Source of the DNA: Lichina pygmaea
Taxonomy: Eukaryota > Ascomycota > Lichinomycetes > Lichinales > Lichinaceae
Direction of reading: 5' to 3'
Assembly: GCA_963422465.1 (NCBI GenBank)
Contig: OY730171.1
Location: 2,852,001-2,916,000, forward strand
Length of the DNA stretch: 64,000 nt
Part shown: positions 12,236 through 23,293 of the stretch, one piece after another
Position numbering within the stretch: the stretch's first letter is position 1
Layout: the number at the start of each line of letters is the position of its first letter
Notes under the pieces: model-generated
What the model was told of the DNA's origin: nothing
The model's database searches: none
What the model saw: only the letters and a program-made list of their open reading frames with translations
Translations under genes and position numbers: made by a program

Positions 12236-15200
12236 TCACGTCCTGATCTTGTACTTTTCACCGGTCAAGTCCAGCTTGCCTTCGCGCACCATGGTGCTGA
12301 GATACTCCCGCAGCTCGCCGTCGCCAAAAGGAAACCTCCCCGCCACGGCGAACTTGAGCATCGTCGCGATTTGGGATAGAGGCATCGGACCGCCATTGGT
12401 CAGCATCCCGACGATGAATTGCCAATACACTTTCAACTGGCTTGACGCAACGTCCTCGGCCGACTTGAACGACTGCATCTCGCTCGCCTGCGCGTCGCCG
12501 CTGACGTCGAGGTTGGTAGCGTTGACCTGCGCGGCGCCCTTCACGACGTCGCCCGCTTGATCGAGCCGTTCGAGCACGGCGAAGCTGTCCTTATCGACCT
12601 CATGCAGCACCGTTTTCGATACCCAGAACCGCAAGGCACTGCGGACCAGGTTCTCTTGCATCTGTAGTGCCGTCATCAGCTGAGCGACCGTCCTCGCCTG
12701 CTGCGCTGCTGGGGCCGGCGCTGCCTCCGGTTCGTGAAAGGCGTGAATGACACTGGCCTGCCACGGCGTAACCTCCTCTGTGACGTTGCGATCGGCCAGC
12801 TCCAGGTCGACCGTGACCTGACCCAGCGCGTTGAGCCATGTGAGCTTCCTTTCGGGTTTCATGTTCTCGAAGCCCGTCTCGAACCGCTTCTGAAGCTCGA
12901 CAATCGCTGCGGGAAGGGTGAAGCTCTCTTCATGCAGTTGTGGCCAGAAGAACCTCGATAGCACCTTTGCGTGGAGGTGTGGCGTCGGTCGTTGCTGAGC
13001 CGGTTGAAGGTGGCCCACAGGCCAAGACTGCGCTATCTCCTTTTCCGGTACGTCTTGGTCCTCGTGGATGTTCCGATCGAGGATTCGCGATTCATGCACG
13101 TCGCGCAGCATCACTTCCGACGCCTGAAGTGAGCCCTCACCGAATCGAACCTTGAGTAGTTCGAGGACCCGGATCTGCACATGACGATCAGCTACCGGGG
13201 CGTTGCTCGAGAAAACTATGCTCACCTCTTGTTCGAAATCGGCGCTGTTCTTGAGCAGCCTCTCCCCGATCGTGTGCTGAAACTCCTTGATGAGGACATC
13301 CTTCGAGTCGAAGAGGCTCATCACGCTGCCGATGACATCCGCGCTCCTGGATCTTTTGTATTCTGATACGACCTCCGGCTTCAGCGTGGTACAGAACGAT
13401 AGTCAACCCCAAAGACTTCTTACCAGGGCCTGCATCCACCGGATCTGGTGCCCATTGCATGTCGTCCCAGTCAAAGTCGTGATCATCGTCGCTTTGCCCC
13501 GCTCGAGCAGATGCCTGATAGAGCTCGGCCGCTAGATCGACGAGGACATCTCCATGGTCCCGTTCCTGCTCGTCTTCCTCGTCCCCTTCCTTCACATCTG
13601 CCAACAGTCCGCTGACGATGACCTTGACGGTATCATCCCTCTCTCTCAGGTAAGCACGAACGGGCCTGGCGACTCGATCGATCAAGACCCCTTTTGCATC
13701 AAGCACCGCAAAGACCCGGATCAACGATATGTAGACCTGGAGAATATCGATGGTAGAAGCACCAGGGTGTAACAGTCGGTGCGAAATGGCCTTGATGAGG
13801 GACGCGATGAGATGATTCCTCTTCGGCGGCGCCCCTGTATACGCCTGCACTTTGATAAGCTTATCAGGGAAGAGGGAAATATCCAGCGACAGAGCCAACC
13901 GAAATTACCTTGAGATCCTGAACAGCTCCCTTGCTCATCTCCCATTGGACGACAATATCAAAAAGCTGACCGATGCGCAGTCTGCCCAGCCGCCCGATGC
14001 ACATGTCCCGCCATCTTTCCATCTCCTCGAATGTCACCAGGTCGGTGCGAGAGTCTAGCAGGGGTCTGCTCAGGGCGTGTTCGGCTACCTCGGTGCGGCC
14101 AACGCAGTTGAGAACCTCCACGATCAGGCGCGCAAAGTGGTTCTCAACCCAGTCACGGATGCGTAAGATAGCGGTCGACGGCGCTCGCCACTTTCCAGCA
14201 AATGTCTCTGACACATAAGTGGTCATGGCATGATCCATCAATGTTGCGAAGACCCTCTGGCTCCTCCCTCCACCTAGCCCGACTGTCTCGAGAGCACGGA
14301 AGATGCCCAGTATCTTGGTCCGTGCCGGGCGAAGGTCATCCATAGCCACGGCCGGCACGGAACCGCCTGACGACCGTCGGTGGCCTGGCTGCGAGTATGG
14401 ATCTCCAGCCGCTCCCTTCGGTGAACGGTCATCTTCTTTGCCAGAATTGCTGGACGGCTCTTGGCCATCCAACGTCGTTGTCTCTTCCCCGTGACGCTCC
14501 CCATCCTGTACCTGACCAAGCCCCAGAACAGTTCTGATTTCTCCCATCAAAACGGAGGCAAGGAGCTGTTCAAATCGCCCTTGCGGAACGGCTTCGACGA
14601 TCATGGCGTTCATATCCTTCTTGAAGCGGACTTCGAACTTGGGAGGAGACCCAAGCTTGGGCCTCCCCGCGATTGGGTCTTGCAGCTCTTCCAGAACAGG
14701 AAATACGTACCGCAAAAGCGGAAACAAGTAGTTCGCCCTGGCATCTTGCAGCAATTGCACTACCCTATAAAGGGCGACCTCATCCGTGCCTCGTGCAAGC
14801 TCCTATGAATGGTCAGGCCAGGCTGATCGCACGCAGAACAGATGCACTGACGGAGCGTAGTCGTGGAACGATGAGCCCTAGAAAGTGCCGCCGGACCTCG
14901 TTCCCGTACCAGGCCAGCAGCATGTGATCATTAAAGGGATCGCCGGCTGCGAGGGGGACGAAGCCCAGCTGAAGTAGATGCCTGACCGCGTCGGGAGAAT
15001 CCAAAGGGTGTTTGATCAGCCATTCTCGCTCAAGGTCCCGAAGTTCCGAGTCCGCGTGAGTGGGCGTCAGGGTGGCCGGTATCCGCAAGAAGCTTGTCGC
15101 CGAGTGCCACACTCGCTCCCAGGTGATCTGGCGAGCAACGGGGTCTGGGGGATCGTCGTCCGGGAGCGGTCGTGAGGCATCATGGAAGCCACCGAATGGC

Positions 15201-15334
15201 TGTCCTGGGCTAACGAACGCGGGATCAGGAGTCGCTTGCGGTGTTGGCTGCGTAGATACTTGTGCCGGGACTGGAAAGACCGTGTTGAATATTCGTCGGT
15301 GGTCTTTCGTGGAGGGGCATCGCGGGCTCGTCAT
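12236..15334 (-). CDS. APC2: Anaphase-promoting complex subunit 2 (cullin-like)
   Basis: Five exons are traced: 15334-14852, 14802-13909, 13844-13424, 13362-13226 and 13174-12236, giving 957 residues, normal for filamentous fungi. APC2 is the cullin-related scaffold of the APC/C ubiquitin ligase, which binds the RING subunit Apc11 and drives mitotic exit in the nucleus. Family signatures are clear: the cullin-homology segments SHRLLHPGASTIDILQVY, RERDDTVKVIVSGLL, SLFDSKDVLIKEFQ and VLSRFFWPQL, then KPERKLTWLNALG, followed by a C-terminal winged-helix domain ending KLDLTGEKYKIRT. The ATG at 15334 fits the usual short N-terminus with IFNTVFP. Introns are 49-64 bp. It is divergently placed from the lipocalin gene, sharing about 630 bp of promoter. 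Confidence 0.95.
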
Positions 15335-15964
15335 CGCGAGTCGAGAACAATTTGGTCGCGAGCGGTTGGCTACGTCAGACCAGCCTGATAGCTGCACGTA
15401 ACTATAACCCACGTGATGCAGAAGACTTCTGAAATGGTGAGACAATCCGCGGGGTACGTACATACGTACTGTACTTCCGTACTGTTCATTGAGTACGTAT
15501 CGGTACGTACGAGTATGGGTACGTACTCCACATTGACTTAGTCAGCAAAGGTCGCTCTGCCCTCTCTGCTTACGAGAGTACGAAGTAATTATGGCTGTAC
15601 GAGGTACGTACCTAGGTATGGAAGTACCTCCGTACTTTCGGAGGGACGTACGACACGTACGAAGGTACGATACGTACGGACCGTACTTCTGTACGGAGTA
15701 CGGAAGTACAGTACGCTCCACTGATGGTGTCTTACAATACGAAGTCGCTTGGTCAATGCATATGAAGTCCCGCAAGATCGAGGCCCTGTACGTAAGTACG
15801 GTAGATTATTCCGTACGTCAATGACGTCACCGCTAATGTGGATGGACGTTGTCCGGAGATTCTGGCTTGTTGTGGCGCTCAGGTGCGCGTAGCTTAAATA
15901 GGTCCCCATGCTGCTATCGGTCCAACAACTTCCTCTCAACCGCTGCAGGAACACAACCACAGCA
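15335..15964. promoter_or_regulatory. Divergent promoter between APC2 and the lipocalin gene
   Basis: It is packed with GTAC-core palindromes (for example 15450-15530 and 15600-15720). A TATA-like TTAAATA lies at about 15893-15899, some 65 bp upstream of the lipocalin ATG. An in-frame upstream ATG at 15908 could extend the lipocalin, but the signal peptide begins at 15965. Confidence 0.45.
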
Positions 15965-16832
15965 ATGTCTGCGATCAATACCTTCCTGGCGGCCGTGCTG
16001 GTAGCTGGAGGTCTTCTGGGAGTAGTTCCTCAAGCTCACGGACGTGCCTACGGCAATCTGACCGCTGTTGACGCTCGTTTCGATGGGTAAGCTCTAGCCA
16101 GAAGCTCGCCGTACACATGCTAACTGCTGGCCGGTAGGCAATGTTTCTACCCCAAAGCGGATAACGACTTTGAACTAGAGGAGTACCTTGGACGATGGTA
16201 CCAGGTTGCCGCCTCGAGGACTACCTTCAGTGCAGGCTGCACTTGCGTCTTCGCTGAATACTCCGCCAATGTATGTTTTCATCCAATCGCGCTCGGTCTG
16301 CTGTCACTCAGCAACTTACTCTTGGTTACTGTAGGAGAACGGGACTGTCAACGTGTTCAACCAATGTCAAGTAGGACGTCGAATAGTTGATATCCGAGGC
16401 ATTGCGTCCCCAGTGAGTCAGATCTACGGGGACAAGGGCGTTTTCCGTGTCGAATTCCCTGGCCCCCCGGACAATTCTACCACATCGTGCCCAGGACCAA
16501 ATTACATTGTTCAAGGTATGGTAAAGGCTTCAACAGATGGTGCCAGCTGATGAGCTTGCATGCTAACTACGGGCTGATCCAAGATTACAACGACGACTGG
16601 GCCATTGTCCAGACTGCCAATTTCACGACGTTGTTTTTGCTCAGTCGGCAGCAGGTTGTTTCTGATGCTGATATTGACGTAAGTGTGCAGCCATAAAGAT
16701 GAGGATCCAACAGGTTACTAATCGATTCCTAATACCGTCTAGGCTTGGCTCAAACGGGCGGAAAGACTGGGATCGAACCTGGCCTCCGTTGAGAAGACGA
16801 ACCAGACCAATTGCCAGTACAGGTACTCTTGA
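15965..16832 (+). CDS. Secreted lipocalin, apolipoprotein D/Lazarillo-like
   Basis: Five exons are traced: 15965-16086, 16138-16270, 16335-16515, 16584-16678 and 16743-16832, giving 206 residues, the usual lipocalin size. A signal peptide (residues 1 to about 26, ending near QAHG) sends it out of the cell. Lipocalins are eight-stranded barrels that bind small hydrophobic ligands. Motif 1 is present as LGRWYQVA (the G-x-W signature), followed by NGTVNVFNQC and motif 2 DYNDDWAIVQTAN, then FLLSRQ, which stands for motif 3. Six cysteines in the mature protein could form disulfides, including one near the C-terminus as in ApoD. Introns are short with good branch points, and their phases are 2, 0, 1 and 0. 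It resembles animal ApoD more than bacterial Blc in the segments I can recall. The ligand is unknown. A MITE begins about 65 bp after the stop. Confidence 0.85.
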
Positions 16833-16895
16833 ATTGGGTATGACGACTCGTACTGTACATATGTCCATGCGTACACTAGCACGGCTCATCTGGAA

Positions 16896-17400
16896 ATTCG
16901 GACAATTAATGCGATGCCCCCCTCTATGCAACTTTTCACTTACCATGCCCCCTTTCTTATTTCGACGCCCCCCTCGGCTAAGGGTACGTACATGGATACA
17001 TACACTGCACCCAGCCGGGCCACCTAAGCCTAAGTACTTTTCAAAGTTGATCAGGATACAAGTGTCATAACTCTTGGAGATATCACACAGCACACATTTC
17101 TCGGTTGCATTTTTCCTCTTGTCGCATCCAGTGCCTAGCTCTACGTTACTTCAATCAGACCTTGATTTTGATGTCATTCATGGTAATTTTGGGGGTATGG
17201 AGACTCCATCAGCTGTGTGAAGTCGGGTAGTCGGGGCAGACTTGTCAATAGTTCTCGAGTACTTACGCTCCCTACGGATCTTCGCTAATTTTGAGGTACC
17301 CTGGTACGTACCCTTAGCCGAGGGGGGCATTGAAGTAAGAAGGGGGGCATGGTAAGCAAAAAGTTGCATAGATGGGTGCATCGCATTAATTGTCCGATCA
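16896..17400. mobile_element. MITE with about 95-bp terminal inverted repeats (family A, copy 1)
   Basis: The left arm 16896-16991 and right arm 17306-17400 are inverted copies, beginning TCGGACAATTAATGCGATGC and ending with the complement. Identity looks to be about 85 percent. The 310-bp interior has no coding capacity. The same family occurs at 32929-33446 with the interior in opposite orientation. No convincing target-site duplication is visible at this copy. Confidence 0.82.
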
Positions 17401-17742
17401 TAATTGGGTGCTCTATTTTCTTGGTACTAACAACAAACGGTACGTCGTCCACTACCAGTATGCACGCGTGGAGCGGTACGTCATAAGGTACCGTGTGTCA
17501 CCAGTACGCACATGCAGTACTTCCGTCCGTTATGTACGAGTACGGTACGTACGGAGTACTCGGTACAGTATGTCCACTCTGGGCTTACTGTACTTAGGTG
17601 GTCTGGTCTATCAGACCGCGTATTAATTAGCAATCCCAGTTTCAACTTGCTTGACAACTCCTCACAAGTAAGTAGCATCTTCGTTCAAATAGTCTCCTAG
17701 TCCCTCGTGCGCAAGCACTGCTGATCAGATGACTGGTCCAAG
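17401..17742. other. Upstream region of the Vps62-like gene
   Basis: It probably contains the missing first exon or exons of the Vps62-like gene, since the first traced exon lacks an ATG. A strong donor GTAAGT lies at 17668, but the open frame ending there does not join in phase with the acceptor at 17741-17742. It is also dense in GTAC words (17440-17570). Confidence 0.4.
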
Positions 17743-19401
17743 TGCCCGCGCTTGTTCCATACGTCGACGATGTCGCCCTGCCACCGTTGTGCCCGCCAAC
17801 AACGTCCGCTATCGAGCAACCACCCCCGCTGGACAGCGAAGCTGCCATTATAGAATTGCCCTTTGTTCATGCCACCGAAGAGACACCGTTGACGACTGAG
17901 CATCTCGGGACGACGAGCAGAACATCCATCTGGTCTCCTCTTTCAAGGCTGGTCTACGCGTCGGCCCACCTTCTTCAGCTAGCACTACGCCGCTGCGCGG
18001 GGTTGATCGAGTCTACGGGTAGACTGTTTCCCATTGTGCCGGCGTCGTTGCGCGACAAGGAAAGGCGTAAGCAAGTGCCCATCGCGACAGGGCCAGCTAC
18101 GTGTCCTCACGGATCGAACAGGTCCGCGGCCCGTAGCAGCGAATATCCCAAATTATGTGCTGGAACATGCGCCATTTGTCCATCTTCACTCGCGGGAGGA
18201 GTTCTGGCCTTGTGACATGGCCGGACACTTGCGCCATGTGACGCCGTCTCTTAATTACACGGCTCTACCAACGAAGGTTGAGGACTGGAACCTTACCAAC
18301 CTCGATCGATTGAACGCGTGGGCCCATGGACACTTTATCTATCTGCAGAGCAAAGACGATGTTGAGACGCGGCCGGATTGGTTGAGCGGCAGGCAGAACA
18401 TCCCTTCAGCTTCGCGCGAGGGTCGCGCATCGCCCCTTCGTCGAAGCAGTAGACCGCCTCAGGTGCCGCTGGGCGCAGCGCGTAGGTCTTCTCACTTGAA
18501 CTACACTGCTCGCTTGGAGTAGATGCTGATAGGCCATGTAGGCTCTGCCAGCGGGCAGCTCGGAGGCTCGCGGCCCGGGCCTGAGCAGAAACACCAGGCT
18601 GGGCACAGCCCTGCCCCCGCCGTCTTGGTCGTGGTGGAGAAGGAGTTTGGAATCGTCGATGCTTTCTGGTTCTTCTTCTACAGTTACAATCTTGGAAACG
18701 AAGTGTTCGGCATTCGGTTCGGGAACCACGTCGGTGACTGGGAGCATGTGCTGGTCCGGTTTCAGAACGAGAGGCCCAACGCGCTCTTCTTCAGCGAGCA
18801 TTTCTTCGGCGAGGCCTACTCGTTCGATGCCGTCGAGAAGATTGGCTCGCGCGTGAGTTGCTTCGGATTCTGGGGTCCGGCCTTGGCATGTCTTGGTTCC
18901 TGCGACTGACGATGGCCCATCCAGCCGGTGACATACTCCGCCAGAGGCACGCATGCGATGTACGGCGCCGCCGGCTCGCACGACTACATTCTCCCGTTCG
19001 GTCTCCTCAAGGACGTCACGGACAAGGGCCCGCTGTGGGATCCATCGCTGAACGCATACACGTACGCTCTCGACACCGAGACGGGCACGCTGCGGCCGAG
19101 CAGGCTCACTCCCGATGCGCCGACGGAGTGGTTCGACTTTGCCGGCCGATGGGGCGACAAGTCCTACCCGCTGAGTGACCGGCGGCAGTACGAGATCGCG
19201 GGACAGTATCACTACGTCAACGGTCCTCTCGGCCCGCGCTTCAAGGACCTGGGTCGCGCCACCGTCTGTCAAGGCCACAAGGCCTGTGTCATCAAGAGCT
19301 TGGTCGAGACGGATACGGTACGACTTTGGCCGGACATGGATGACGGCGACCATCAACACGACCACCACCACCACCGCGACGAGGGCTGCCAATCCTGTTG
19401 A
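17743..19401 (+). CDS. Vps62-family protein (vacuolar sorting-associated), 5' end unresolved
   Basis: Traced exons are about 17743-18066, 18122-18481, 18542-18852 and 18925-19401. The 55-72-bp introns all keep phase. The Vps62 domain is clear: YVLEHAPFVHLHSREEFWPC, then YLQSKDDVETRPDWL, VVDAFWFFFYSYNLG-type text (here GIVDAFWFFFYSYNLG), FGNHVGDWEHVLVRF, ARGTHAMYGAAGSHDY and FDFAGRWGDKSYP. In yeast VPS62 and its relative TDA6 are linked to vacuolar protein targeting, with unknown biochemistry. A hydrophobic stretch near 17950-18000 may be a membrane anchor. The tail is histidine/aspartate-rich. The start codon is not located: no ATG exists in frame before the domain and a stop lies at 17730, so an upstream exon must exist. 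Confidence 0.85.
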
Positions 19402-19598
19402 AATATCTCACCGGGGCCCATGTCGACCCTTTTTCTTTCCTTTTGTTTTCTCGGGCGTTTCTTGGCTATTTGAAATCGCCTAGGCGCCGGCGAGAGCTGG
19501 TGGCTCGGGCCCCAGGGGGGGTGGTGTGTGGGCGAGAGTGGGTGGCGTCAGGGGAAGGGAAGGACCCCCCCCCCCCCCGGTGGGGGCGGGCGCGGGCG

Positions 19599-19631
<33 letters not shown>

Positions 19632-19774
19632 TGTCGTCTGTAGCTTGTGTACAAATTCTTCCAAGCACCGCGGTTTAGAGGTGTGATTTCATTGCTTTGA
19701 TGTTGACATGGACATTGACATTGATACTGATATTGATATTGATATCATTGACCACCGGCGCGTGAGAGAAAGAG

Positions 19775-19845
<71 letters not shown>

Positions 19846-20704
19846 ATAAGAAAGCCAAGTGCATCTCCCAGCTTACCTGTTCTCCTCAAGTACACTATCA
19901 TAAGGCCGTGGACCTTTCTTTCTTTTTTTCCGGGTAGAGTAGGCGTTCTATACATAACGTACGTACGTACTGTATGCGCCGTACTGTACTGTATATATAT
20001 ATATATATCCGAAACCGGCCCCCCACCCCCGGCCACTCTTTGTGCAGAGAGCGTTCCTTTGGTGTCTGTCTGTCTATGTACTGTATGTACATGTCTGTCT
20101 GCCATCCTGGTGTCTGTCTGGCATGCTTGGTTTCTTGTCCGGCATGCGGACCTGGTGCGTTTGTCACTGCTACTGTACTTGAGCTCAAGGGGCTTGAAGG
20201 GGAAGAAAGAGACGAAGACGACGACGACGAAGAAGAAGAAGAAGAAGAAGAAGAAGAAGAAGAAGAAGAAGAAGAAGAAGAAGAAGAAGAAGAAGAAGAA
20301 GAATACTGGTTATGGACTGCTTGCGCCGTGAGTATGTACCTCCCACCTGTGAGTGCGTGGGCACTTGTGAGCGCGCGGGCGCCGAACTCAAAAAAGGTGG
20401 CCGTATGACTGGTGCCTCCGCCGCCGCCGAACTCAAAAAAGGTGGCCGCATGACTGGTGCCTCCGCCGCCGCCGAAGATGATAAAGAGACGGGTGTACTG
20501 TACTGTACTGTACGTTGTGCTGTTCTCCGGCGGTCGCCTTTGACCCTTCAGTGGTCCTCCTCCTTCTTCTTCTCCTCGGGCTTCTGGCCGTAAACGACGT
20601 GACTGCGGACCAAAGTGTCAGCGCAGAGAGAGAGAAAAGAAAATCGCGAGTTGCGCTGGCGAGTCGCCGGGTAGAAGAGGAGGGGAAGCGCATGGAACGC
20701 AAGC
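19402..20704. repeat. Convergent spacer packed with simple repeats
   Basis: Between two convergent genes lie a 14-C run (19565-19578), a GTC triplet run (about 19599-19630), a GATATT-type run (19700-19745), (GA)n of about 64 nt (19779-19842), (TA)n (about 19994-20008), CTGT-rich repeats (20060-20130) and a GAC/GAA triplet block (about 20213-20302). A perfect-looking 45-bp tandem duplication occupies 20381-20425 and 20426-20470, differing at one base (GTATG versus GCATG). No gene is seen. Confidence 0.85.
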
Positions 20705-22184
20705 TTACAAGTCCCAGATGATGTGGGCCTTCTGCTCGGTGAGCTCTTTGCGGACCAGGGCGAGCAGGACCTTGATCTCTTCGGTCTTCCAGCCCAGCAC
20801 GCCGAACAGACGCAGGGTGAAGCCTTCGAGGCCCTCGAGGATCTGCAGGAGATTCCAGGTGCCGCACTCCTTGAGGTGGGCGTCCTTGGGCCAGGGGCCG
20901 ATGGGCATCTTGAATTTTCGATGGACGACGTTGGTGAAGCCGGCATCCCGCACGCACTCTTCCAGCTTCAGGGCCGGGCTCACGTCCCGGCCAATCTTCT
21001 CGCCGGCTTGGAGTAGACCCCGGATCCATTTCGCCGTGTGGAGCTCCTCCGTGTACGTGCCGTCTTCCGAGTAGTAGCGCGCGTCGATGTCTTTGAACTC
21101 GATCCATCCGCCGGGAACGAGATTGTCGAAGACGCGCCCCGCCAAGCGCCCCCAGTCTTTGATACCGCCACCCAGGAAGCTGAGGTGGATGTAGTCGAAC
21201 GGACTCGGAAAGGCCCAGGCCTCCTCGCAGTCGTCCACGACAAACTTGACGTTGGGCGGGACCCTACCTCGCATCAGTCCCGCGGCGCTCACACGTCGCG
21301 TTCCGACAAGGGCAACGCAAGCACGTACAAGGAAGGCTGTACTGGGCTCAGGTCCGTGCCGATCACCTCGGCGGAGGGATAGGCGTCGCCTAAGGGGGAG
21401 GGGGAACACCTTCGGCTTAGCGGTGCCCGAGTCTCCAGCAGCGACCCTTGCTGCGATCGACATGCTCACCCATATCGATGGCCCAGATACCCGTCCCCGT
21501 CCCGACATCCATGATGCGCGCGGGATGATCACCAATCGGGGCTAGGTGAAGCCCGCCGATACGGAGCTTGATCATATGATAGGTCATGTCCAAGCGGTCC
21601 AGTTCTTGCTTCAGGGGGCATCAGAAAGCAGACGACGGTGGGAGCGGGTGACTGGGACATCTCGTACGTCATCGTTGGGGAAGCTGTAAGCTGTGACGGG
21701 GAGGGGGCGTCAGTGGAGCTCTCCATCAGCGAAAGGTGGCGTTCGCGCACATCCATCCTTGTAGCTGCGAGGCGCAGCCGCCTTAGCCGCCGCTCGCCTG
21801 ACCACATCCGTCCCGTTCGTGATTCCAACTCACGCATGATAGCTGGATGCAGCATCGTGACATCAGCCTCGCCAAAGTGTGGTCCGGGGGAGGGGACCTC
21901 TAGGGATCATCCACCCACCGCCGTCCGTTCTCGATACGGTAGCTCAGGACACTGCTCGCTAGGGACGCGGTGTATGAGGATCTGCTCGCGCGTTAGTACC
22001 CCACTTCCCTACGCCGTCGGAGACGCTCGGCGTGGGCCATACTGGTCGTCGCCGACTGCCGAGTCAACCTCGCTGGCTGTCTGCAGTGCAAGTCAGCCTT
22101 CCGTCGATAGCATGTTTCTCGACTCGCGCAGGGGCGTACATCGGCTTCGATGAGCTCGTCCGATGGGATCGTGGCTGACGCCAT
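20705..22184 (-). CDS. TAM/LaeA-type SAM-dependent methyltransferase with micro-exons
   Basis: Nine exons are proposed: 22184-22140, 22080-22043, 21981-21919, 21842-21834, 21764-21751, 21690-21668, 21608-21470, 21389-21329 and 21263-20705, giving 316 residues. All junctions keep phase. It belongs to the fungal UMTA/LaeA-like family, class I Rossmann methyltransferases whose known members act in secondary-metabolism control or natural-product tailoring. The SAM-binding motif I is DVGTGTGIWAIDMG, then YPSAEVIGTDLSPVQPS, PPNVKFVVDDCE (motif with the acidic residue) and FDYIHLSFLGGG. The product of exons 3-7 reads SYTASLASSVLSYRIENGRR, then YHAYKDGSYSFPNDDQELD, matching the family closely and justifying exons of 9, 14 and 23 nt. 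The start at 22184 gives the usual short acidic N-terminus. No biosynthetic cluster lies beside it, so its substrate is open. Confidence 0.85.
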
Positions 22185-22531
22185 GCTCTAGTGTACAGTA
22201 CCGTACGGTATCGATTCGACGTGCTGGTGGTTTCGGCCTTTGATGGGATTGAGGATTGACCACGATGAGCGGATCGAGGCTTCGGTTCCGCCTTCGAGCC
22301 GGCCGATGCTACTGAAGCCTCCGCGCAAGCCACCGACTCGCCCTCTCGCCCCCCTCGCCGGGGCGCCCCACTGGCACCCACGGGCACCCCACTGGGCCGG
22401 CATCTCCCGCATCTCTCGGCCCGCCTCAGGGAAGATGCGAGCGGCCCCCAACAAGGATTTCGGGACTTATGGCGCTGTCAGCGGTTGCCGGTGGGGTGCG
22501 AAAAGCAATGGTCCGTTACGTACCTGGGGGT

Positions 22532-22623
22532 ACCCGTGCCATGGGGGGGGGTATGGCGGAGCGGTGTCCCCGGACGTACCGAAGGGACGGGAGGAGGGGG
22601 GTGATACCCCCCCATGGCACGGG
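22532..22623. mobile_element. 92-bp foldback derivative of the 44.7-kb element (family B)
   Basis: It begins CCCGTGCCATGGGGGG and ends with the complement CCCCCCCATGGCACGGG. Its right half (22573-22623: CGGACGTACCGAAGG... to the end) matches the right arm of the 803-bp element at 44682-45484, while only about 20 bp of the left arm remain. It therefore looks like an internal-deletion product of that family. Confidence 0.75.
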
Positions 22624-22780
22624 TAATAAGGAAGGGTCGCCCCCTCCTAGCACACGAAGGTGGGGGGGATATGACACCACTACAGGAGGTACGTACCTAT
22701 AGTACGTACTCGCACCTTCCTACTTCCGTACATAGAACGGAGTACGTAAACATACGTACTGTACGGAAGTACGTACTCTA

Positions 22781-23293
22781 TGATGGTACCAGATGTAATG
22801 CTCCAGTAAGAATATTAGGTGTCTTATTACTTTTGCAGATAGGGGCCACCAATTTCAAGTCCTGGCCTATTGTGAACCCAGAGTGCTCTTGGTGAGCACA
22901 CCATAATGCCTGCCCTGACACCGGGCCTTGAGTCTCTTGATAGTCTTTGCCTCCCTCCAGCTTGGTAATCTTCTGGATAGTGTTAGAGATACACTTAATC
23001 CAGCACCGAATCTGACTCTGCTCAAGCTCTTCCCAGCAGTTCCTTCACACTTGTTCTGCTGGCCCCCAAGTTGCAAATCCACTATTATTGTTGTCACTCT
23101 TTTCATCACTTGAATTCACTCAGCATACAAGTGTAGTTCTTCAACTTTGGCATCATATCACAGATGTGGAGTTTCGTGATGATTGCTTAGTTGATGCTCG
23201 CCAATCTGCCTAGTTCTAAGTACGTACCATGCTTAGTCAGAGAGTCATGAGACTCCTAGTATTACTGGCGGAGCATTACATCTGGTACCATCA
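22781..23293. mobile_element. 513-bp MITE with TA target duplication (family C)
   Basis: The terminal inverted repeat starts TGATGGTACCAGATGTAATG and is mirrored at the right end (CATTACATCTGGTACCATCA). The TA dinucleotide on both sides (22779-22780 and 23294-23295) fits a Tc1/mariner-type target. Arms of about 40-45 bp are nearly perfect at the tips and diverge inward. The interior is non-coding. Confidence 0.82.

Noticed and set aside
19689-20451. Long frames of Arg-Glu, Glu and Leu repeats
   Set aside because: They come from the GA and GAA microsatellites and show no other coding signal.
21982-22012. 31-bp intron in the methyltransferase using the GTAGGG donor
   Set aside because: Too short; the upstream GTATGG donor keeps the same phase, gives 61 bp and restores the family sequence DDQSSYTASL.
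20433-22184. A secondary-metabolite gene cluster around the methyltransferase
   Set aside because: LaeA-like enzymes suggest it, but neighbours are a Vps62 protein, a copper transporter and a JmjC protein; no polyketide, peptide or terpene synthase is present.
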